Below are positions 1-4,996 of a stretch of 5,699 bases of DNA, in pieces. Every line of letters begins with the position of its first letter. The first letter of the stretch is position 1. The stretch comes from Nitrososphaerales archaeon TH1177. Lineage in GTDB: Archaea > Thermoproteota > Nitrososphaeria > Nitrososphaerales > Nitrososphaeraceae. The notes under the pieces are model-generated. The model had not been told where the DNA came from, searched no databases, and saw nothing but the letters and a program-made list of their open reading frames with translations. The position numbers and the translations under genes are program-made. The DNA lies in the NCBI GenBank assembly GCA_014523515.1, contig JAATVJ010000050.1, positions 1 through 5,699 on the forward strand, in the 5' to 3' direction.

Positions 1-477
1 AAACTTCTAGACCAACAAAAACAACAGATTTCAGATGCAACAAATAAATTCAATGAGAATATCAATAAATATCAAAAGATAAGCAATGAAATTATTGAGA
101 AAAGTATCGATACAACAAGCAAATATCAACAACAAGCCATTAATACATTCCAATCAATCACAAACAACTTTGTAGAATTGCAAAAGAATCTTCTTGAAAC
201 TTATCAATCAGTAATATCAAGATTTTTAGATGTTACATCTAAATCTTATAGAACTGATTCTACTTCTCCACAAAGATATACAGATATTTACAACAAGGCC
301 AACCAAACTATTACAGATAATACAATTAATGCTACAAACCAAATAAATGATGCTGTAAGAGGATCTACAGAAACTTTTAACAAATCAATAGAAATTGCAC
401 AAAAATACTATAATGAATCAATTCAGAACTACTTTAACTTTCTCAAGAAAATAGAAAGATCTTCTTCTAACCAATAA
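1..477 (+). CDS. Polar helical coiled-coil/phasin-like protein, 3' part only
   Basis: The reading frame is open from the first base of the window to a TAA at 475-477, giving 158 residues of a protein whose start lies upstream. A TTG at 178 is in frame but is only an internal leucine. The sequence is almost entirely helix-forming, rich in Q, N, S, T, K, E and I, with few glycines or prolines and no membrane segment, cysteine or catalytic motif. Hydrophobic residues recur at heptad-like spacing, as in long coiled coils. Repeated features such as NQI, YNKA and YNES with evenly spaced aromatics recall phasins, the amphipathic proteins that coat polyhydroxyalkanoate granules, and related soil archaea carry polyester synthase genes (established knowledge). 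The phasin idea is inference from composition alone. A structural coiled-coil protein is equally possible. A T-rich terminator follows directly. Confidence 0.75.
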   Translation, partial: KLLDQQKQQISDATNKFNENINKYQKISNEIIEKSIDTTSKYQQQAINTFQSITNNFVELQKNLLETYQSVISRFLDVTSKSYRTDSTSPQRYTDIYNKANQTITDNTINATNQINDAVRGSTETFNKSIEIAQKYYNESIQNYFNFLKKIERSSSNQ

Positions 478-482
478 GATAT

Positions 483-502
483 CTTTTTTTTATTTTTTTA
501 AT
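483..502 (+). terminator. T-rich archaeal terminator after the coiled-coil gene
   Basis: Starting six bases after the stop codon, runs of seven T (484-490) and seven T (492-498) are separated by a single A, with no stable hairpin before them. Intrinsic termination on T-tracts without a hairpin is usual in archaea. Confidence 0.6.
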
Positions 503-639
503 TTTTGAAATACAATCTTATTAGATGGATTAACTACTTGTTATATTACAAGAATTAAATGACTACTGATGAAGGATACACCACTATTATATTAAATAGT
601 TTATCTTGAATTTTTAAACATTTTATTAAATCATATAGA
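503..639. other. AT-rich intergenic DNA, no convincing gene
   Basis: With the ORF at 640-759 and the promoter at 798-808, this is part of a 350-base gap between the coiled-coil gene and the LEA-like gene. It holds only a 16-codon ORF (559-609) that I do not regard as a gene. TTTTTAAAC at 611-619 could be a TATA box for the small ORF at 640. A perfect 12-base palindrome, GACCAATTGGTC, lies downstream at 662-673 inside that ORF, but a palindrome of that size is expected about once by chance in a window this long. Confidence 0.5.
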
Positions 640-759
640 ATGATAGAAATATGCAAACGAAGACCAATTGGTCAAATATTATCATTATTGTTTGTAAAGA
701 TAACTGAACCAGAAAAGATAGTAGTACTATTTAGAAAAATTGATTATCATAGATCGTAA
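640..759 (+). CDS. Possible small protein, 39 aa, unknown
   Basis: ATG at 640 opens a 39-codon frame ending in TAA at 757-759. The product starts MIEICKRRPIGQ, has a hydrophobic middle (ILSLLFVKI) and a basic C-terminal part (LFRKIDYHRS). A TATA-like TTTTTAAAC is centred about 25 nt upstream of the ATG, the same geometry as the confident genes here. It ends 38 nt before the TATA box of the next gene. I recognise no family. Composition does not separate it clearly from chance ORFs in AT-rich DNA, so it may be a leftover of a longer gene or nothing. Confidence 0.25.
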   Translation: MIEICKRRPIGQILSLLFVKITEPEKIVVLFRKIDYHRS

Positions 760-797
760 TTTTGTCATCTTTTTTAAGTATTCCTTGTATCCAATCG

Positions 798-808
798 TTA
801 AATAAAAT
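798..808 (+). promoter_or_regulatory. TATA box of the LEA-like gene
   Basis: TTAAATAAAAT is centred about 25 nt before the ATG at 828, placing the transcription start at or next to that ATG. It matches, base for base, the box upstream of the DUF2382 gene (1498-1508). It also rules against the TTG at 762, which lies upstream of this box. Confidence 0.65.
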
Positions 809-827
809 ATTCAATAGATATTATTAT

Positions 828-1265
828 ATGACATCTTCAGAAGAAAAAGAAAAGAAAAATTATAAAGGAAAAGATCCAATATCACCAGAAAAGATTACAT
901 CTCATGAGCCTACTGCAGTAAAAAGAGATTCAGATACTGAAATTGCAGAAGGTGGAAAGACAGGAACGGATACAGAAGAAGCATTAGAAGAATATAGAAG
1001 GCAAGGAATGACTAAAGTTGGTGAGAATAATACCACAACAACAGGAACATCAGTAGGAGATCAACAATATCAAACAAGAGAACAACAATCACAATATCAA
1101 GAAGGTTCAGTAATAGATGAAACATCTGAAGCAGCCAATGCAGTAAAAGAAGGCGCTGAAAGTACATTTGATAAAATTAAAGCAGGAGCAAAAGCACTGG
1201 GTAAAAAAGTTACAGATCCAGATACTAGCATGGAAGAAGAATATAACAAAGAAAAGTCACAATAA
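828..1265 (+). CDS. Disordered LEA-like hydrophilic protein, 145 aa
   Basis: I start this gene at ATG 828, not at the in-frame TTG 762, because the TATA box at 798-808 gives a leaderless transcript beginning at this ATG and the extra 22 residues would be unlike the rest. The 145-residue product starts MTSSEEKEKK and is extremely polar, rich in E, K, T, Q, S and G, with no cysteine or membrane segment. Residues 1-98 look disordered, with a T run at 69-72 and a Q-rich stretch at 79-91. Residues 99-130 form one amphipathic helix (EAANAVKEGA, then FDKIKAGAKALGKK) with the alanine/glycine/lysine/glutamate pattern of late-embryogenesis-abundant proteins. Such proteins stabilise cell components during drying or osmotic stress. 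That role is inferred from composition and from the stress genes next door, and no defined domain is recognised. It stands alone, ending in a T-tract at 1299-1305. Confidence 0.8.
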   Translation: MTSSEEKEKKNYKGKDPISPEKITSHEPTAVKRDSDTEIAEGGKTGTDTEEALEEYRRQGMTKVGENNTTTTGTSVGDQQYQTREQQSQYQEGSVIDETSEAANAVKEGAESTFDKIKAGAKALGKKVTDPDTSMEEEYNKEKSQ

Positions 1266-1298
1266 AAAAATAATAACAAATAACTAAAATAAATAATA

Positions 1299-1306
1299 TT
1301 TTTTTA
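1299..1306 (+). terminator. T-tract terminator after the LEA-like gene
   Basis: A run of seven T at 1299-1305 lies 34 nt past the stop codon, in AT-rich DNA without a strong hairpin. This is the form expected of an archaeal intrinsic terminator. Confidence 0.45.
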
Positions 1307-1376
1307 AATCTTATACAATTTATTAAAGAAATTGCTGTATGATAAATTATCTCAAATTATTAAATAACATATTTTT

Positions 1377-1385
1377 GATATAAAC
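1377..1385 (+). promoter_or_regulatory. Possible upstream TATA box for a hairpin RNA or long leader
   Basis: GATATAAAC is centred near 1381, which would place a transcription start around 1405-1408, the foot of the composite hairpin at 1402-1477. If real, it would drive either a separate structured RNA or a leader of about 120 nt on the DUF2382 gene, in addition to the proximal box at 1498. The evidence is only the motif and its spacing. Confidence 0.25.
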
Positions 1386-1401
1386 TTACTTTCATTGCCA
1401 C

Positions 1402-1477
1402 GTCATAGCCATTTGTCATTTATCAATTGCAGGCTTTGAATTTACTATTCCTATGACTGCAGTTGATAGGCTATGAC
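1402..1477. repeat. Composite inverted repeat / two-part hairpin
   Basis: GTCATAGCC (1402-1410) is the exact reverse complement of GGCTATGAC (1469-1477). Inside it, TATCAATTGCAG (1421-1432) pairs with CTGCAGTTGATA (1457-1468) over 12 positions, with a single T-G wobble. The two stems are contiguous on the 3' side (1457-1477) and separated by a 10-nt bulge on the 5' side (1411-1420). A 24-nt loop remains. CTATGAC also occurs at 1451-1457, so the 5' arm could pair with either copy. The segment is visibly richer in G+C than the flanking spacer. It lies 21 nt before the TATA box of the DUF2382 gene. It could be an operator, a non-coding RNA, a leader or a small mobile-element remnant. Confidence 0.6.
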
Positions 1478-1497
1478 AATTAATTTGTCTTCAAGTG

Positions 1498-1508
1498 TTA
1501 AATAAAAT
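1498..1508 (+). promoter_or_regulatory. TATA box of the DUF2382 gene
   Basis: TTAAATAAAAT is centred about 23 nt before the ATG at 1526, predicting a leaderless transcript. It is identical to the box at 798-808. Confidence 0.65.
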
Positions 1509-1525
1509 GTAAAATAGTAAATTCT

Positions 1526-2188
1526 ATGAGTTCTGATAATATTGAATGGGATGATGTTATTAAGAAAGAAGCAAGAGGTATTAATAATGAAGATTTCGGT
1601 GAAGTACAACAAGTCCAAGATAATTATGTGCTAGTACAAAAAGGAATGATTAACAAAGAAAAGTATTACATTCCAAAAGACCAAGCAGAAAGTTATGATG
1701 GAGATGTATTAAGATTTAGAATTTCTGAGCAGGATTTAAGCCAATTTCAGCATGAGCCGCCAACTATATATGATGAGAATATGCAAGAACAAGAAACAAC
1801 AAGTCAGAAAACAGAAACTGAGGAAGAAGCAAATATACCATTAACAGAAGAAAGATTAGATGTCTCTAAAAAGTCTCAAGAAAATCAAGCAACAATTACT
1901 AAAAAACCAGTCAAAGAAACTAAAACTGTAGAAGTTCCATTAACAAGAGAAGAAGTAAGTATTGAAAGAAGGTCTCCACGGGGTGGAAGTAAAACAGAAG
2001 CACAAAATTCTCCTATACAATCAGAAGAGGAGATAAAAATACCATTAAAGAGAGAAGAAGTTGAAGTTACAAAAAAGCCCTATGTTAAAGAAGAAGTTGC
2101 AATAAAAAAGAAAAAAGTTACTGATAAGAAGAAAGTAACTGAAGATGTAACATCTGAAGAACTAGATACATCCAATATTAAAAAATAA
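1526..2188 (+). CDS. YsnF/AvaK-type stress protein: PRC-barrel-like plus DUF2382 repeats
   Basis: This 220-residue cytoplasmic protein has two parts. Residues 7-75 resemble a PRC-barrel-like domain: a short beta-rich unit with FGEVQQVQDNYVLVQKG followed by YYIP and DVLRFRIS. Residues 103-205 carry the DUF2382 signature of the YsnF/AvaK family, a proline-leucine-x-x-glutamate-glutamate strand repeated three times: NIPLTEERLDV (103-113), VEVPLTREEVSIERR (135-149) and IKIPLKREEVEVTKKP (170-185). These alternate with basic strands such as ATITKKPVKETK and VKEEVAIKKKK. The linker at 76-102 is acidic and disordered. The lysine-rich stretch at 194-204 is followed by a mixed-charge tail. Family members are linked to general stress responses, but their biochemical activity is not established. 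The ATG at 1526 is fixed by the TATA box 23 nt upstream. The gene is monocistronic, with a T-rich terminator. Confidence 0.88.
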   Translation: MSSDNIEWDDVIKKEARGINNEDFGEVQQVQDNYVLVQKGMINKEKYYIPKDQAESYDGDVLRFRISEQDLSQFQHEPPTIYDENMQEQETTSQKTETEEEANIPLTEERLDVSKKSQENQATITKKPVKETKTVEVPLTREEVSIERRSPRGGSKTEAQNSPIQSEEEIKIPLKREEVEVTKKPYVKEEVAIKKKKVTDKKKVTEDVTSEELDTSNIKK

Positions 2189-2207
2189 AAAGACAAATAA
2201 TAAAGAC

Positions 2208-2235
2208 AATAAAAAATCTTTTTTTATTTATTTTA
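2208..2235 (+). terminator. A/T hairpin and T-tract terminator after the DUF2382 gene
   Basis: AATAAAAAA (2208-2216) is followed, after two bases, by a run of seven T and ATTT, so it can fold as a weak A:T stem running into the T-tract at 2219-2225. It sits about 20-30 nt past the stop codon. Confidence 0.6.
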
Positions 2236-2397
2236 CAATTTCATATTATAGTCATTGAACTACTCCAAATATTAGTAGATAAGTAAAATTATCTGGAATT
2301 TTAAAAGAATTTTTGTTTCCAAAATTTGAGATAGTAAAGATTACAATTTTATAAAAACAGTTTATCTTGGAAAGACTATTTTCATCTATTACAACTG

Positions 2398-2407
2398 TTA
2401 TATAATT
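2398..2407 (+). promoter_or_regulatory. TATA box of the Mn catalase gene
   Basis: TTATATAATT is centred about 24 nt before the ATG at 2426. The TTAAATAAAC motif at 2410-2419 is too close to the start (about 12 nt) to be the working box. A 7-bp inverted repeat, AACAGTT (2356-2362) / AACTGTT (2393-2399), ends on the first bases of this box and could be an operator, though arms that short are weak evidence. Confidence 0.55.
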
Positions 2408-2425
2408 TATTAAATAAACAAGGTC

Positions 2426-3328
2426 ATGTTTATATCAATAAATAAACTGCCAAATCCTATTCCTAAGAATAATAAGCCTAATCCTAAAGCAGCACAAGCA
2501 TTACAAGAGGGACTTGGAGGACAATTTGGAGAAATGAGAACCATGATGCAATATTTCTTTCAGAATATGAATTTTAGAGGTGACGCCAAACCATATCAAG
2601 ATCTATTGAGATCGATTGCAGCGGAAGAGATGGGTCATGTTGAATTAGTTGCCAATACAATAAATGTCCTATTGGAAGGAGCATCAAAACAAGCAAATCC
2701 TACCGAACTTCCACTCGCTGTAGCACTTGAATCACCAAATATACATCATTTTCTAGTTGCTGCACAAAGTTCCAGACCAGTAGATGCTGCTGGCAATCCA
2801 TGGTCTGCATCTTATGTGTATGATAGTGGAAATTTAGTCTTGAACATGCTTTATAATTTGATGTTAGAAGCAACAGGTAGACTTCAAAAATGTAGATTGT
2901 ACCAGATGAGTGACAATAAAGCATATAGAGCAACTGTATCTTATTTAATTGTAAGAGATTTAGCACATGAAAAAGTATTTGCCAAAGCATTAGAAACATT
3001 AGGAGTGGATTGGAACAAAACATTACCTATTCCCAAAGTTGATACTTCTAAAATGCCAGAGGTAAAAGAATTGGAAAGATTGAATTTGCATAATCAGCAA
3101 TGGACTATGACAAATGAACAATCTGGATTATCTTTAATATTTAATGGAGAATCTCCTTTCAATGATGGTGGTCAACTTGAAACATTGGACGGACTTCCCG
3201 AAGGAGCAGCAATACCAAATCTACCAGATGCACCACAAGAATTTTCTCCAGGACTTGATGCAGAACTAAAATCAAAAGTTAAGGATCTAATGAATTCTAC
3301 AAAATCCCAAGGTAGAAAAAGATCATAA
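2426..3328 (+). CDS. Manganese catalase (dimanganese, non-heme), 300 aa
   Basis: This cytoplasmic enzyme converts hydrogen peroxide to water and oxygen at a dinuclear manganese centre. The opening MFISINKLPN and the following GGQFGEMRTMMQYFFQ match the family's N-terminus and first helix. The five expected Mn ligands are visible: E36, E68 and H71 (in AAEEMGHVELV), E148 (in MLEATGR) and H181 (in RDLAHEKVF). Tyr43 occupies the usual second-shell position seven residues after the first glutamate. Lys155 sits seven residues after E148, as I recall for the Thermus enzyme, whereas position 147 is leucine, not the arginine of the Lactobacillus enzyme. Length (300 aa) is usual for the family. After the four-helix core comes a proline-rich segment (252-275) and a basic tail ending GRKRS. 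ATG 2426 is supported by the family N-terminus and by TATA spacing. It is a single gene, flanked by stress genes, with a T-rich terminator downstream. Confidence 0.96.
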   Translation: MFISINKLPNPIPKNNKPNPKAAQALQEGLGGQFGEMRTMMQYFFQNMNFRGDAKPYQDLLRSIAAEEMGHVELVANTINVLLEGASKQANPTELPLAVALESPNIHHFLVAAQSSRPVDAAGNPWSASYVYDSGNLVLNMLYNLMLEATGRLQKCRLYQMSDNKAYRATVSYLIVRDLAHEKVFAKALETLGVDWNKTLPIPKVDTSKMPEVKELERLNLHNQQWTMTNEQSGLSLIFNGESPFNDGGQLETLDGLPEGAAIPNLPDAPQEFSPGLDAELKSKVKDLMNSTKSQGRKRS

Positions 3329-3412
3329 GAAAGATAATAGTAAGATGATTTCAAGACTCATAAAGGTGAAAAGGAGCAATAGATAAAAGTAGCCTTGAAA
3401 TTAAATCTTTAT

Positions 3413-3427
3413 CCTTTATTTTTTGTT
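3413..3427 (+). terminator. T-rich terminator after the Mn catalase gene
   Basis: CCTTTATTTTTTGTT, with six consecutive T (3419-3424), lies about 90 nt past the stop codon. An 8-bp inverted repeat, ATTTCAAG (3348-3355) / CTTGAAAT (3394-3401), precedes it and could fold in the 3' untranslated region. Confidence 0.45.
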
Positions 3428-3531
3428 ATTAAAAATTATATCTTATATAGGATAACCCTTAGCCTAGAAATTTTATTAAACCTATGAAATAAGTGCTCTA
3501 ATAATCAGTATTACATCATTTATTAATATCG

Positions 3532-3539
3532 TTATAAAC
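3532..3539 (+). promoter_or_regulatory. Probable TATA box of the ferritin-like gene
   Basis: TTATAAAC is centred about 34 nt before the ATG at 3570, predicting a leader of roughly eight nucleotides. A second AT-rich stretch (3542-3554) is closer to leaderless spacing but matches the TATA consensus less well. Confidence 0.4.
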
Positions 3540-3569
3540 TTTATTGTAATATTTACAATGAAAATATAG

Positions 3570-4055
3570 ATGGTAAAAAAAGAATTACTTGAACAAAAAA
3601 TTGGTGAAGTAATTGGTTTAGAAATTGCTGCTCAAAAGTCTGTACAAGAACTAATGTCAAAAGGATTGTTAAAATCAGAACATGAAAAGAAACTAATGCC
3701 TATGAAAGAAGAAGCAAACAAACAACAACAAGAAATGGAAGATCTAATTAACGAAATTGCAGAAGACGAAGGGTTTAATCTCAGAAACATTAATTCTGTT
3801 TCTGAAGAAACTGCTCAAAAAGCTGCCAAAATGATGGAAACTTATTTGGGACAAGATCCAGATACTCAAGAGGCTTTAGAATTTTTGTGTTTGGCTGAAG
3901 GTGCTGAAGTTACTCACTATGAAGTTCTTTCTTCTATTACAAAAGAAGTAAAAAGTCGAAAATTTGGAAACAAAGTTAGAGGTATATTAAAAGAAGAACA
4001 GAATCATTTAGAAACTTGCACAAAATTGGCAAAACAAAATATTAGTAAAGAATAG
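3570..4055 (+). CDS. Ferritin-like helical-bundle protein, YciF/DUF892-like, 161 aa
   Basis: The 161-residue product is a predicted all-helical cytoplasmic protein with four helices: about 5-30, 35-66, 76-126 and 132-158. The second half shows the ferritin-like pattern of two ExxH motifs, E113-V-T-H116 (in EGAEVTHYEVLSS) and E143-Q-N-H146 (in GILKEEQNHLETC). The spacing and the HYEV and LKEEQNHL wording resemble the C-terminal half of YciF/DUF892 stress proteins. E18 in helix one (IGLEIAAQ) could supply a further ligand. Helix two has several glutamates (E47, E48, E55, E57) but no ExxH, so the metal site may be atypical or absent. Family relatives often lie near Mn catalase and DUF2382 genes, as here. 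Iron or manganese binding, peroxide handling or storage is inference. The start rests on the absence of an upstream in-frame alternative and a TATA-like box. A T-tract follows at 4099-4104. Confidence 0.75.
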   Translation: MVKKELLEQKIGEVIGLEIAAQKSVQELMSKGLLKSEHEKKLMPMKEEANKQQQEMEDLINEIAEDEGFNLRNINSVSEETAQKAAKMMETYLGQDPDTQEALEFLCLAEGAEVTHYEVLSSITKEVKSRKFGNKVRGILKEEQNHLETCTKLAKQNISKE

Positions 4056-4098
4056 TATCTACATCTGTTGTTATGCTATTATTCTCATAAAAATCTTC

Positions 4099-4155
4099 TT
4101 TTTTAATAACTATTCTATAAATTGATGACAATCACATTTTGTACATTTATTGTCA
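4099..4155 (+). terminator. T-tract and hairpin after the ferritin-like gene
   Basis: Six T at 4099-4104 lie 44 nt past the stop. Further on, TGACAAT (4126-4132) and ATTGTCA (4149-4155) form a 7-bp stem with a 16-nt loop. The T-tract alone is a reasonable archaeal terminator. The role of the hairpin is unknown. Confidence 0.4.
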
Positions 4156-4412
4156 CCTTATACACTAAGTGATTTCTCACAATAACCTAAATATTTTGAA
4201 TCCTATTTTAGTCCTCCATCACTTCCAAAGAATACAATTCCAATACCACTCTCATGAAAGGTAAAATAATGTGTATTATAGGAGCAGAACGATATACTGT
4301 TGCAGGAGGTATTTATTAACAATACTTTAAAATAATATTTTTTTTATTAATAATAAATTTTATAAAAGTTTAATTATTAGTTTTTGGTTTAATATTTTAA
4401 GTCCATTTTTAA
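4156..4412. other. Intergenic DNA with a possible decayed gene fragment
   Basis: No intact gene is visible here. A 16-codon frame at 4269-4319 (ATG to TAA) encodes MCIIGAERYTVAGGIY, whose ERYTVAGG part resembles the middle of the secreted proteins suggested for the remnant at 4413-4571 and lies in the correct order and strand. A minus-strand frame (HESGIGIVFFGSDGGLK, about 4204-4258) was also noted but has no start. An eight-T run at 4338-4345 closes the stretch. Confidence 0.35.
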
Positions 4413-4571
4413 TATCAATATCACAATGGAAACCTCTGGGTCCAAGACATATCTGTCCGTTTATATTGGCATGTTGGATATTTCTATGCTAAACAAGATC
4501 AATTTGATAAATATATTCCAGAATTTGAACAGATGGTAAAGACAATAAAATGGGTAGATAATAATTCTTAG
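4413..4571 (+). pseudogene. C-terminal remnant of a secreted PsbP-like protein
   Basis: From just after a stop at 4410-4412 the frame is open for 52 codons to TAG at 4569-4571, but it has no usable start: the first in-frame ATG is at 4533, near the end. The translated piece reads NGNLWVQDIS, then WHVGYFYAKQDQFDKYIPE and FEQMVKTIKW. It looks like the final beta strand and terminal helix of the small secreted or lipoprotein-type proteins (PsbP/DcrB-like fold) that are numerous in thaumarchaea, where the end usually reads as a Y/F-x-A strand followed by a Y-L/I-P-x-x-x-x-M helix. That resemblance is from memory. The signal peptide and most of the domain are missing, so it is most likely a decaying gene. 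A possible upstream piece lies at 4269-4319. Confidence 0.5.
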
Positions 4572-4626
4572 ATACATAATAATAAAATAAACTCTTTTAA
4601 TTGATTATATCACTAGAGTAATAGAT

Positions 4627-4641
4627 TTATAAATATATAAA
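4627..4641 (+). promoter_or_regulatory. TATA-like box upstream of the 90-aa gene
   Basis: TTATAAATATATAAA is centred about 30 nt before the ATG at 4666, close to the spacing seen at the other genes. The surrounding DNA is very AT-rich, which lowers the weight of the match. Confidence 0.4.
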
Positions 4642-4665
4642 AATCCAGAAAAAAAAGTTATTTAG

Positions 4666-4938
4666 ATGATCGTTGAAATAATAGTAGGAATTTATAAAGA
4701 ATCAACTATCACAACATTATATTCAAAAAATCTTTTAGAATTATTCATATGTCAGATATATTTTAGTTTAATAAAAACAATTCGTATTTCAGAAAACTTG
4801 TGGAAAAGCTTTGTTCAACATTCTCGCAGATACTATAATGTAGAATCGTACGAGATTATACTTTCAAATCTACTTGACGACTTTGATAAACATAACCCAG
4901 ATAAATACCGGTATAATAACATTGGTATAGATAAATAA
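4666..4938 (+). CDS. Hypothetical protein, 90 aa
   Basis: The frame runs from ATG 4666 to TAA 4936-4938. I do not recognise the family. Residues 1-50 are hydrophobic and mostly helical (MIVEIIVGIY; then LLELFICQIYFSLIKTIRIS) without a clean transmembrane span or signal sequence. Residues 51-90 are charged and aromatic (HSRRYYNVESYEIILSNLLDDFDKHNPDKYRYNN). The helix pattern and lack of membrane span fit a small soluble helical protein, perhaps DNA- or protein-binding, but no motif supports a function. A TATA-like box lies about 30 nt upstream. It stands alone between a pseudogene remnant and an inverted repeat, and its rare-residue mix differs from the E/K-rich stress genes, so a shortened relic of a larger gene is possible. 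Confidence 0.5.
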   Translation: MIVEIIVGIYKESTITTLYSKNLLELFICQIYFSLIKTIRISENLWKSFVQHSRRYYNVESYEIILSNLLDDFDKHNPDKYRYNNIGIDK

Positions 4939-4941
4939 AAT
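4932..4941 (+). promoter_or_regulatory. Candidate TATA box overlapping the end of the 90-aa gene
   Basis: TAAATAAAAT repeats exactly the 10-base core of the boxes at 799-808 and 1499-1508. Its centre is about 21-25 nt before two ATGs at 4958 and 4962. It overlaps the stop codon of the preceding gene. Confidence 0.35.
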
Positions 4942-4952
4942 AATATACATCC

Positions 4953-4996
4953 GGAGAATGAATGCTATTTTTTACCATACACGTAAATCATTCTCC
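4953..4996. repeat. Inverted repeat, 9-bp arms, 26-nt loop
   Basis: GGAGAATGA (4953-4961) is the exact reverse complement of TCATTCTCC (4988-4996). The arms are more G+C-rich than the neighbourhood, and the loop contains a six-T run (4968-4973). It could be a terminator for the 90-aa gene, a binding site, or the structured start of a small transcript from the box at 4932. Confidence 0.45.

Noticed and set aside
662..673. Perfect palindrome GACCAATTGGTC
   Set aside because: About one 12-base palindrome is expected by chance in a window of this size, and no second copy was found.
762..827. TTG-initiated N-terminal extension of the LEA-like protein
   Set aside because: The extension lies across and upstream of the TATA box at 798-808, is hydrophobic unlike the rest, and ATG 828 gives the leaderless geometry seen at neighbouring genes.
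1097..1279. 60-codon minus-strand frame with a hydrophobic start
   Set aside because: It is antisense to the alanine/lysine-rich helix of the LEA-like protein, which naturally reads as hydrophobic on the other strand.
598..2369. Repeated AGTTTATCTTG at 598-608 and 2359-2369
   Set aside because: An 11-base match is expected several times by chance in AT-rich DNA of this length, and the contexts differ.
2410..2419. TTAAATAAAC as the Mn catalase TATA box
   Set aside because: Its centre is only about 12 nt from the ATG, and the family N-terminus requires that ATG. TTATATAATT at 2398 has the right spacing.
2700..3023. 107-codon frame on the minus strand
   Set aside because: It lies wholly inside the Mn catalase gene, whose family match and ligands are clear. 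The antisense translation is low-complexity in L, C and Y and has no promoter.
3172..3354. 60-codon minus-strand frame over the end of the Mn catalase gene
   Set aside because: It is the antisense shadow of the catalase C-terminus with no homology or start signals.
4204..4258. Minus-strand peptide HESGIGIVFFGSDGGLK
   Set aside because: It has no start codon or promoter. The piece is short, and the co-linear plus-strand remnant explains the region better.
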